Position numbers and translations under genes: made by a program
Notes under the pieces: model-generated
What the model was told of the DNA's origin: nothing
The model's input: only the letters and a program-made list of their open reading frames with translations
Databases searched by the model: none
Origin: an uncultured bacterium
GTDB lineage: Bacteria; Actinomycetota; Aquicultoria; SKW223; CALKMS01
Direction: 5' to 3'
Length of the DNA stretch: 15,974 bases
NCBI GenBank assembly: GCA_938091145.1
Contig: CALKMS010000102.1
Span: 1 to 15,974, forward strand
Shown: positions 1 to 5,336 of the stretch, in pieces
How the letters are laid out: every line of letters begins with the position of its first letter
How positions within the stretch are numbered: position 1 is the first letter of the stretch

Positions 1-423
1 TGCATTAGCCATCAGAGAAACCGCCTCAGGTCCGATTTTAGATACAATCTCAAAGGTTCGACCAAATAGAAAGTCGCCAGCGGAAACTGCTTTTTCATGG
101 CCGTAAAGGTGATTAACTGTAGGTACTCCTCTTCGCAAACTAGCCCCGTCAAGAACATCATCATGAATCAAAGAACTGACGTGGAGCATCTCAATGCAAC
201 ATGCAGCTAAAAGAATGTTATCTCGATTAGCACTTAAGTTGCCAGCTCTAGCCGAAAGCAACAGTAATATTGGCCGCAGCATTTTTCCGCCGCTTTCAAA
301 TAGGGGAAGTAAAACTTCTCTGAGATGTCCAGGAAATTTAGAAATCAAAGAAAAAAGTAGTTCAATAGTGTCTTTCAAATCCTTCTTTACCTGAGGTGAA
401 ATTTCGTATACTATCTGGTTCAA
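1..423 (-). CDS. hepT: Polyprenyl (probably heptaprenyl) diphosphate synthase, catalytic subunit, N-terminal 141 residues
   Basis: This trans-type prenyl transferase extends an allylic diphosphate with isopentenyl diphosphate to make a long quinone side chain in the cytosol. The gene runs off the left edge, so only the N-terminal part is visible. I chose the TTG at 423-421 because AAGGAG sits 5 bases upstream and the protein then begins MNQIVYEISPQ. Visible landmarks are GGKMLRP (45-51), the first aspartate-rich motif in SLIHDDVLDGASLRRG (residues 84-99, with D88, D89 and D92), and AGDFLFGR (115-122). All are standard for active E-isoprenyl diphosphate synthases. The second DDxxD lies outside the window. 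It starts 13 bases after menG and belongs to the hepS-like, radical SAM, menG operon. The Bacillus-like order favours heptaprenyl synthase component II, but chain length cannot be read from sequence, so an IspB-like enzyme is possible. Confidence 0.9.
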   Translation of the reverse strand, partial: MNQIVYEISPQVKKDLKDTIELLFSLISKFPGHLREVLLPLFESGGKMLRPILLLLSARAGNLSANRDNILLAACCIEMLHVSSLIHDDVLDGASLRRGVPTVNHLYGHEKAVSAGDFLFGRTFEIVSKIGPEAVSLMANA

Positions 424-436
424 AGAAACTCCTTCA

Positions 437-1126
437 TTAAACCAGAGCTAGATGCAAAGAGACAGCTCCGAAAGTAAATTTATAAACGGAAACTGAAGAG
501 AAACCGCTAGCTAAAATAATTTTTTTTAGTTCCTCTGAAGAAGGGAAATTTTCAATTGAAGCAGCTAGATAAGAATAAGCCTCTTTTTTGCCGGTAACCA
601 AACCACCTAAAAGAGGTACGATTTTTTTTAAGTAAAACTGGTGGATTTTGCCAGTCACCCCACTTGATGGAGGAGAAAAATCTAAAACTGCTAACTTTCC
701 CTGACTTTTAAGAATTCTTCTAAGCTCTTTTAAACCCTTTTTTCGATCAGTAAGATTTCTTAGACCAAAAGCAATGGTAACTGCGTCGAAGCTTCCAGAA
801 GAAAATGGTAAGTTAAGAGCGTTTGCTTTTTTAAAAAATAAGTTTTTTCGGCCGATTTTTCGAGCCTTTTCTTGGGCTGATTGAAGCATCTCCTCGCAAA
901 AATCCACTCCAACAACTTCCCCACCTTTTCTTAGTTTTTCGCTCAACAGAAAAGCCATTTCCCCTGTGCCAGTGCAAACATCCAAAACCTTTTCCCCCCC
1001 TTTGAGAGCCAGCTTTTCAACTGTCATCTGCCGCCAATATCTATCCCGACCAAAACTCAAAACTGAGTTGGCAAACTCATAACGCTTGGAGATGGTAGAA
1101 AAAATCGACTTTACCTGTTCTTCCAT
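437..1126 (-). CDS. menG: Demethylmenaquinone methyltransferase MenG/UbiE
   Basis: This SAM-dependent C-methyltransferase converts demethylmenaquinone to menaquinone, the last common step of the pathway. The 229 residues are close to the family norm. SAM-binding motif I is VLDVCTGTGEM (47-57), the motif II acidic residue is in GVDF (D75), and LPFSSGSFDAVTIAFGLRN (106-124) carries the UbiE signature FGLRN. YWRQMTVEKL (30-39) and YSYLAASIENFP (184-195) are also typical. The ATG lies 5 bases after the TAA of the upstream radical SAM gene and there is only a weak GGGTAA-like ribosome site, so translation is probably coupled. Placement between a HepS-like gene and a polyprenyl synthase favours menaquinone over ubiquinone as the substrate. 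Confidence 0.95.
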   Translation of the reverse strand: MEEQVKSIFSTISKRYEFANSVLSFGRDRYWRQMTVEKLALKGGEKVLDVCTGTGEMAFLLSEKLRKGGEVVGVDFCEEMLQSAQEKARKIGRKNLFFKKANALNLPFSSGSFDAVTIAFGLRNLTDRKKGLKELRRILKSQGKLAVLDFSPPSSGVTGKIHQFYLKKIVPLLGGLVTGKKEAYSYLAASIENFPSSEELKKIILASGFSSVSVYKFTFGAVSLHLALV

Positions 1127-1131
1127 TTCAA

Positions 1132-2853
1132 TTACCCGTGACGAGAAATTAACATAGCCGCAATTTTAAGGACTTTAAACCTTTGCAACGGATGCTTCCA
1201 TTGTAGCTCCCTTTTTTCGCAGACTGTTGACATACTATATCTCTCCATGTCTCTTTTTAAAGAAGCAAGTTGCTTGTTTCTTTCTTCCGCCTCAAACTTC
1301 TCCACAATTTCATCAATTCTTTCCATTACTTCCCGAGCTTTCTTAATTCTTTTCTCGACGTGCCTTGCGGTGGCCTCATCCACTGCTCCATATTTTTCCT
1401 TTAAAGCATTTAAGCCTAATGCTGCTTCATAAGTTGAATCAACAAGTTCATCAGGTTTCAAATAAAAACTTTCATAGTTCATAATGTACTTCCAACTTGG
1501 CTGAGTTAGAAGTTGCCGATGACCTTCTAGAGTATTGGTTTTCAAGCGATACCCATAGCTTTCTGGATTTTCAAAAGCCAAACTACCCGGATCAAGAAAA
1601 GGAGCCATTGGAGAAATAAATACCAAAAGGCGGTGATCGCCGTTTAAACTTCGATAAAGTTCATCCACAAAAGGAACAGTGCGAAGAACCGACTCCTTAG
1701 TTTGAAAAGGTATTCCCGTCATAAAATAAAGGTCCAAGCGTTCGCAATTATGTAACAAAGCAGCTTTTAATGACTCTATAAGATCAGAGTTAGAAAAACC
1801 TCCTTTCCCAAATTTTTTCCTTACCTCTTTGTCAGCGCTCTCCAAAGATATTTCCATACTCCAGTGAGGAAAAATCCTATCTAGCCTCTCGTAAAACCAA
1901 AGCGGTGGGGGAGTGAAGAACTCAAAAGCAACTTGGTTTTTTACTTTAAATTTCTCTGCTTCTGAGAGAAACTCCAAAACATAATCCTCGCCTGCCTGGA
2001 AAATATCACCAAGAATAAATATGGGACTTCGCATATAATTAGCTATCTTTCTGATATCTCTTGCCAACTCCCTAGGTTCTCTAAAAGCAGGTTCTTTTCT
2101 GTTCATAAAGTTTCGGAAAAAGTAACTTGAACCACCGCAGGTAGCACAGTTTTTAGTACATCCGCGGCAGGATAAAGCAGCAACAATTGGGTATTCCCAC
2201 CAGTTTATAAACGGTAAGTGACTGATTAAATCTCGGTAACGCATCACCGAACGCATAACAAAAGAATAGTCAAGGTTAATATGGTCAAGCTCTTTGGGTA
2301 CATAAGTAAACTGATTTACCACCATGTTGCCTTCTTTATCTTTGTAAACAAGGTTGGGTACCTCATTTAAACTCCCTCGGCCTTTCAACACTTCTAACAA
2401 TATACGCATTGGCTCTTCAGTTGAATCCCCTCTCATTACCATATCAACTTGAGGATACTGAATTAACTCAGAATAAAAATATGAAGAAGAAAAGCCCCCA
2501 AAAATTATCGGCACTTTCGGATGATGCTTTTTAACAATTTCCGCTACTTCAAGGCTTCCGTGAGCGTGAGGCAGCCAGTGAAGATCAATCCCAAAAAGTA
2601 AAGGCGAACTCAGAGAAGCAATAAACTTTTCGACATCAAAAGAGAGGTCTTTCAACATTCTTATTGCGAGGTTAACTGTACGAGTTTTAAACCCGCTCCT
2701 CTCTAAATAATCACCTAAGACTGAAAAACCAATTGGATACATTTCAAAAACGGGTGTAGAAGGAACAAGATCGCTAACCGGACCAAACATAATCGAGCGC
2801 TGGCGAAAATCATAAACGCTGGGAGCATGAAGAAAAATTAAATCAGCTTTCAT
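1132..2853 (-). CDS. B12-binding domain / radical SAM protein embedded in the menaquinone operon
   Basis: A 573-residue protein with an N-terminal Rossmann-like cobalamin-binding domain (about 1-165) and a radical SAM domain (about 220-430). The cluster motif is CRGCTKNCATC, with Cys232, Cys236 and Cys239 as the CxxxCxxC set and an extra Cys229. The B12 domain has GIDLHWLPHAHG (88-99) and PIIFGGFSSSYF (115-126). It retains a D-x-H (D90, H92) but not the full DxHxxG cobalamin-ligand motif. The opening (HAPSVYDFRQR) and the QYPQVDMVMRG stretch remind me of the Ta0216-type B12/radical SAM family; that is from memory. The C-terminus is rich in charged helix (about 485-545). Its ATG overlaps the hepS-like stop codon (ATGA) and it ends 5 bases before menG, so it is firmly in this operon. 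Inference: it acts on the quinone, its prenyl tail or a related lipid. The substrate is unknown. Confidence 0.88.
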   Translation of the reverse strand: MKADLIFLHAPSVYDFRQRSIMFGPVSDLVPSTPVFEMYPIGFSVLGDYLERSGFKTRTVNLAIRMLKDLSFDVEKFIASLSSPLLFGIDLHWLPHAHGSLEVAEIVKKHHPKVPIIFGGFSSSYFYSELIQYPQVDMVMRGDSTEEPMRILLEVLKGRGSLNEVPNLVYKDKEGNMVVNQFTYVPKELDHINLDYSFVMRSVMRYRDLISHLPFINWWEYPIVAALSCRGCTKNCATCGGSSYFFRNFMNRKEPAFREPRELARDIRKIANYMRSPIFILGDIFQAGEDYVLEFLSEAEKFKVKNQVAFEFFTPPPLWFYERLDRIFPHWSMEISLESADKEVRKKFGKGGFSNSDLIESLKAALLHNCERLDLYFMTGIPFQTKESVLRTVPFVDELYRSLNGDHRLLVFISPMAPFLDPGSLAFENPESYGYRLKTNTLEGHRQLLTQPSWKYIMNYESFYLKPDELVDSTYEAALGLNALKEKYGAVDEATARHVEKRIKKAREVMERIDEIVEKFEAEERNKQLASLKRDMERYSMSTVCEKRELQWKHPLQRFKVLKIAAMLISRHG

Positions 2854-3593
2854 TTCTTAATAGTCAGTGGTACTTCTTCCACTTCTAATCCTATCTCCCG
2901 GAAGCTATTGAGCTCTTCCTTCACCAGGGAAGCATAGTTTTGAATAACTGTTTCCCTAACTTTGTCAGGTAAGTTAGCCGGTAAGTATTGATTAGCATAG
3001 AAAAACCCACCGAGAGCACGGCCAAAATCTTCGAAAAGCTTTTTCAAATCCTCACTCAAGTTCGAAAGGTAGGCAGCTAATCGGGGAGAAGCAACGTAAA
3101 GAGCGGTTATTTTATCAATCCATTCCATATAGCGAGTTACAATCTCCTTAGGCTTGCCCTCTGTCGGTGGCGGAAAAGTCATTGCTTCAGCAATAGTAGC
3201 GACCGTCTCAGCCAAAACCCGAATGATAGCAACATCTCTTAAACCGGCTACCAGCATAATCGCTCTAGAATAATAGTAATCGCCAGTAATTAAAGATAGG
3301 TTGTCAGAAAATTCATCAGAGGAAGGGCTTTCTCTTTTTTCCAAACTTTCCTTAGGTGGATAATGTTCTTCCACTGCCAGTTCAATTAATTCTAAAGCCT
3401 CGCCAACTAACTTAAGTTTTTCAAAATCGTATTCACCAAAGCGAGCAGTAAACAAAAAAATAGTTGCCAATAAAGGAACTTTTTCTCTGTTAGCTTTAGC
3501 TGCTAAAAGAGGATGGTTGGAAGCTTCTTTTTTAACCTCATTTTTAATTTCTTCAAGATCCTTACTTATCTCATCAAATACTGCCTGGGCGAT
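2850..3593 (-). CDS. hepS: HepS-like regulatory subunit of heptaprenyl diphosphate synthase (component I), apparent ATC start
   Basis: About 247 residues. The fold resembles a prenyl synthase without catalytic motifs: where an active enzyme has DDxxD, this one has ELAVEEHYPP, while NLSLITGDYYYSR (residues 98-110, counting from the ATC) and RDVAIIRVLAETVATI match the GDY...IRTLA region I recall from Bacillus HepS. HepS is the small non-catalytic partner that HepT needs. The order hepS, radical SAM, menG, hepT is the Bacillus hepS-menG-hepT order with one insertion. The first ordinary start is TTG at 3470, but the frame is open back to a TAG at 3596-3594. The extra 41 codons (DEISKDLEEIKNEVKKEASNH, then PLLAAKAN) fit the conserved N-terminus, including the HP(Y/L)LA stretch. 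The best ribosome site is AGGGGGTG at 3607-3600, six bases before the ATC at 3593. The stop overlaps the next ATG. Confidence 0.75.
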   Translation of the reverse strand: MAQAVFDEISKDLEEIKNEVKKEASNHPLLAAKANREKVPLLATIFLFTARFGEYDFEKLKLVGEALELIELAVEEHYPPKESLEKRESPSSDEFSDNLSLITGDYYYSRAIMLVAGLRDVAIIRVLAETVATIAEAMTFPPPTEGKPKEIVTRYMEWIDKITALYVASPRLAAYLSNLSEDLKKLFEDFGRALGGFFYANQYLPANLPDKVRETVIQNYASLVKEELNSFREIGLEVEEVPLTIKK

Positions 3594-3607
3594 CTAAGAC
3601 ACCCCCT
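3594..3607 (-). promoter_or_regulatory. Strong Shine-Dalgarno that selects the ATC start of the hepS-like gene
   Basis: The minus strand reads AGGGGGTG, six bases of spacer (TCTTAG), then ATC. AGGGGGTG is one G:U pair away from a full match to the anti-Shine-Dalgarno. No ATG, GTG or TTG is in frame until position 3470. The GTG embedded in the site is in frame but is followed by TCT TAG, so it cannot be the start. Confidence 0.5.
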
Positions 3608-3642
3608 GAAAAATAAATTAATAAAAACCCAAACTACCAAAA

Positions 3643-3660
3643 ATTATAGTAAAAAGTCAA
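3643..3660 (-). promoter_or_regulatory. Candidate promoter for the menaquinone operon
   Basis: The minus strand has a perfect TATAAT (-10) at 3648-3643, about 35 bases before the hepS-like ribosome site. No good -35 lies 16-18 bases upstream. A TTGACT sits only 6 bases away, too close for sigma-70 spacing. The position makes sense, but the evidence is the -10 hexamer alone. Confidence 0.3.
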
Positions 3661-3678
3661 CTATTAATATAGTTTAAC
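3651..3678 (-). terminator. Weak AT-rich hairpin with T-run after the 127-residue membrane protein gene
   Basis: On the minus strand GTTAA-A-CTAT, loop ATTA, ATAG-TTGAC forms a 9-pair stem with one bulge and one G:T pair, followed directly by TTTTT. It lies 8 bases after the stop of the membrane protein gene. The stem is AT-rich and so of low stability; read-through is likely. Confidence 0.35.
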
Positions 3679-3685
3679 TAAACAA

Positions 3686-4069
3686 TTAGTCTTCTGGCAA
3701 GCTACTGATTTTTCTTTTAACTTGAGTCCAAAGAACCAAACCAGCCATAACCAAAATAAACATCAGTAAGTGTTTAACGAGAAGTGCAGAAATTATGCCT
3801 TTGCCAGCCGCATCCCACCATTCGTAACGCTTAAAAAAAATGGTCCTCGGAACACCGCCAACCAGCACCCAAGCAAGGGAAAAAACAGCTACTTTGGTAG
3901 TCGGACGGTATATCTTCTTAATAAAATCTATCCTTGAACGGTCAAGGTTCTCGAGAGAAATAGCTCTTAAAATAAAAAGCATTATCAAAGCACTAGCCGC
4001 CAAAAAAGCAGTTGCCACATCATGAAAATAATTGTTCATCATTATGATAACTGGCAGCCATTGACCCAT
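3686..4069 (-). CDS. Small three-helix membrane protein of unknown function
   Basis: A 127-residue protein with three hydrophobic helices at about residues 17-35, 57-75 and 92-113. Charged loops lie between them and the tail is basic (TQVKRKISSLPED). His16 near the first helix and the VKHLLMF histidine in the third could be metal or heme ligands, as in CopD-type or DUF2269-type four-helix proteins. That is only a resemblance, and I do not recognise the family. VLVGGVPRTIFFKRYEWWDA (67-86) is the most distinctive stretch. No Shine-Dalgarno precedes the ATG. Instead TAAAAT ends six bases before it, the geometry of a leaderless transcript. ATGs at codons 10 and 11 are alternative starts. It lies 92 bases upstream of the hepS-like gene and may be transcribed into it. 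Confidence 0.6.
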   Translation of the reverse strand: MGQWLPVIIMMNNYFHDVATAFLAASALIMLFILRAISLENLDRSRIDFIKKIYRPTTKVAVFSLAWVLVGGVPRTIFFKRYEWWDAAGKGIISALLVKHLLMFILVMAGLVLWTQVKRKISSLPED

Positions 4070-4283
4070 AATGATATTTTATCATAGCTTAAAAAGCTAA
4101 ATTTTCCTAACTGCCTTGCCTTGTAAGATAAAAAATCTTCGAATAGGTAGCGAAAACGTTATTTCATCAACCCGCAGCGGAAACCTTTAGGTGCCGTATT
4201 ATCTTTAGGTTTTAGTCGGTTTACCAAATCAGCGATCTTGAAGGCCGCTGCTAAACTGCCATTGAGAGCCGTTCTTTTCCTTT
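4070..4283. other. Non-coding spacer between the membrane protein gene and the repeat cluster
   Basis: I see no gene here. On the minus strand it holds ATGATA-AAA-TATCAT just before the membrane protein start (a small perfect inverted repeat that overlaps the likely -10). Around 4232-4252 an imperfect hairpin CAGCGATC-TTGAA-GGCCGCTG resembles the hairpin at 5302-5317 on the other side of the cluster, so the two may be related cluster boundaries. Confidence 0.4.
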
Positions 4284-4373
4284 GTCATTGCGAGCCTGAG
4301 CAAACACCTCTTTTTTGTCATTGCGAGCGAGCCGCCTTCATTTGGTCATTGTGAGCGACGACACTTTCCTTTT
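4284..4373. repeat. Three tandem end units of the GTCATTGCGAGC repeat family
   Basis: GTCATTGCGAGC or GTCATTGTGAGC begins at 4284, 4317 and 4345, and the next element begins at 4374, giving spacings of 33, 28 and 29 bases. Each unit has the conserved 12-base end followed by a variable stretch ending in a T-rich linker. None has the central palindrome or right arm. Confidence 0.85.
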
Positions 4374-4451
4374 GTCATTGCGAGCCGAAGTGAAACGGAG
4401 GCGAAGCAATCTCGGAGATTGCTTCGGGTGCTTACGCACCCTCGCAATGAC
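4374..4451. repeat. Complete palindromic repeat element (78 bp)
   Basis: It starts GTCATTGCGAGC and ends CTCGCAATGAC, its inverted partner. The centre is a 12-bp perfect inverted repeat around G4414 (4402-4426) that contains GCAATCTCGGAGATTGC. The right arm holds a second hairpin, GGGTGC-TTAC-GCACCC. It encodes nothing convincing. Confidence 0.9.
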
Positions 4452-4460
4452 AGGAAGAAA

Positions 4461-4492
4461 GATTGCTTCGTCGCTCCGCTCCTCGCAATGAC
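4461..4492. repeat. Right-half repeat element
   Basis: Begins GATTGCTTCGTCGCTCCGC and ends CTCGCAATGAC, with no left arm. With its 9-base leader AGGAAGAAA it recurs almost unchanged at 5142-5182, each time directly after a complete element. Confidence 0.8.
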
Positions 4493-4504
4493 ACAGGGGG
4501 GAAC

Positions 4505-4920
4505 GTCATTGCGAGCGAGCCGCAAGGCGAGCGTGGCAATCTCGGAGATTAAATTAAACTTTCAAACAAGTCTTGCCACTCTTTATTTACACTTTCGACT
4601 AAATCTATTTTCTTTTTTCTTGAACCGGCTTTTATTTGCTTTTCTCTGGTAATGGCAGAAAGGATGTCGTCAAAAACTTCATAGTAAACGAGTTTGTTCA
4701 AATTGTATCTTTTAGTGAAACCTTCAACGAGTTTCTTTTTGTGTTCGTAAACTCTTTTTATTAAATTGCTTGTTACGCCAGTATAAAGAACAGTGTTTCT
4801 TTTGTTTGTCATGATATAGACATAGGCTTTCTTTTGCATGAAAAGATTATAATTCTTTGGCTTAACATTCTGAGATTGCTTCGTCCTGCTTCGCCTTCGG
4901 CTCGCAGTCCTCGCAATGAC
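4505..4920. mobile_element. Repeat element split by a 321-bp GIY-YIG nuclease cassette
   Basis: The left half (4505-4550) runs from GTCATTGCGAGCGAGCCGC through CAATCTCGGAGATT. The right half (4872-4920) runs from GAGATTGCTTCGTCC to CTCGCAATGAC. Between them, 4551-4871 holds the GIY-YIG gene. GAGATT is present on both sides (4545-4550 and 4872-4877) as a 6-bp direct repeat, as expected of a target-site duplication. The uninterrupted version is visible in the element at 5052-5141, where GAGATT occurs once (5093-5098) between the same arms. The inserted DNA is AT-rich and the arms are GC-rich. Confidence 0.7.
4549..4839 (-). CDS. GIY-YIG nuclease domain protein carried in a repeat element
   Basis: A 96-residue stand-alone GIY-YIG domain, the length usual for the small COG2827-type proteins. 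The degenerate GIY is YVYIM (6-10) and YIG is LYTGVT (18-23). Arg29, His33 and Glu66 (in TREKQIK) sit where the family has its catalytic and metal-binding residues, so it looks intact. The tail NKEWQDLFESLI is typical. I start it at the ATG at 4839. The frame is open upstream to 4998, but those 53 codons translate repeat DNA. There is no Shine-Dalgarno: TATAAT lies six bases before the ATG, suggesting a leaderless message. The TAA stop shares two bases with the repeat arm. Family members are single-strand nicking or homing-type nucleases, so a role in spreading or rearranging the repeat is inference. Confidence 0.85.
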   Translation of the reverse strand: MQKKAYVYIMTNKRNTVLYTGVTSNLIKRVYEHKKKLVEGFTKRYNLNKLVYYEVFDDILSAITREKQIKAGSRKKKIDLVESVNKEWQDLFESLI

Positions 4921-4930
4921 GGCCGGAAAT

Positions 4931-5010
4931 GTCATTGTGAGCGACGACCGAAGGGAGGAGCGTGGCAATCTCAGGGATTGCTTCGGGTGCTTACGCACCC
5001 TCGCAATGAC
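4931..5010. repeat. Complete palindromic repeat element (80 bp), variant left arm
   Basis: Starts GTCATTGTGAGCGACGACC and has the centre CAATCTCAGGGATTG. Its right arm is the same GGGTGC-TTAC-GCACCC hairpin as the element at 4374-4451, and it ends CTCGCAATGAC. The left arm differs from the other complete elements, showing that arms combine freely. Confidence 0.9.
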
Positions 5011-5022
5011 AAAATGAGAGAG

Positions 5023-5051
5023 GTCATTGCGAGCAACGACACTTCCCTTTT
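5023..5051. repeat. Single 29-bp end unit
   Basis: GTCATTGCGAGCAACGACAC plus a CTTCCCTTTT-type linker, followed at once by the next element. Same design as the units at 4345 and 15675. Confidence 0.75.
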
Positions 5052-5141
5052 GTCATTGCGAGCCGAAGTGAAACGGAGGCGAAGCAATCTCGGAGATTGC
5101 TTCGTCCTGCTTCGCCTTCGGTTCGCAGTCCTCGCAATGAC
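5052..5141. repeat. Complete palindromic repeat element (90 bp), long right arm
   Basis: Its left arm and centre are identical to the element at 4374. The right arm is instead the CTGCTTCGCCTTCGG type, which matches the right half beyond the GIY-YIG cassette (4872-4920). It provides the empty-site comparison for that insertion. Confidence 0.9.
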
Positions 5142-5150
5142 AGGAAGAAA

Positions 5151-5182
5151 GATTGCTTCGTCGCTCCGCCCCTCGCAATGAC
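5151..5182. repeat. Right-half repeat element, near-copy of 4461-4492
   Basis: GATTGCTTCGTCGCTCCGC to CTCGCAATGAC, one base different from the 4461 copy and preceded by the same AGGAAGAAA spacer. Confidence 0.8.
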
Positions 5183-5195
5183 ACCTTTTTCCATG

Positions 5196-5281
5196 GCGTG
5201 GCAATCCCGTTGTTGGACAAAAGGCAATCCCTGAACAATCTCTGCGATTGCTTCACCCCGCGGAGGCGCGTTCGCAATGAC
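5196..5281. repeat. Degenerate repeat element
   Basis: Contains GCGTGGCAATCCC, a diverged middle, GCGATTGCTTCACCCCGCGG and the end TTCGCAATGAC. The left terminal GTCATTGC is missing. It looks like an old or rearranged copy at the cluster edge. Confidence 0.6.
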
Positions 5282-5301
5282 ACCTGCCAAGAAATAACCC
5301 A

Positions 5302-5317
5302 GCGATCTAAAGGTCGC
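5302..5317 (-). terminator. Short stable hairpin downstream of the radical SAM gene, possible terminator
   Basis: On the minus strand GCGACC-TTTA-GATCGC forms a 6-pair stem (one G:T) 20 bases past the stop at 5337. It is followed by TGGGTTATTTCTT, a poor T-tract, so termination is uncertain. Confidence 0.3.
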
Positions 5318-5336
5318 ACAGGCTCTTATTTGAAGA

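Noticed and set aside
194..394. 66-codon plus-strand frame and other plus-strand frames across the window (for example 9757-10047 and 12019-12252)
   Set aside because: They lie antisense to well-supported genes, lack ribosome sites and family motifs, and are shadows of the minus-strand coding frames.
2850..3470. TTG at 3470 as the start of the HepS-like gene
   Set aside because: There is no ribosome site, and it would remove about 41 residues that fit the conserved N-terminus; the strong site at 3607-3600 points to the ATC instead.
4840..4998. N-terminal extension of the GIY-YIG frame by 53 codons
   Set aside because: The extension is translated repeat DNA crossing two elements. The domain begins properly at the ATG at 4839, inside the inserted cassette.
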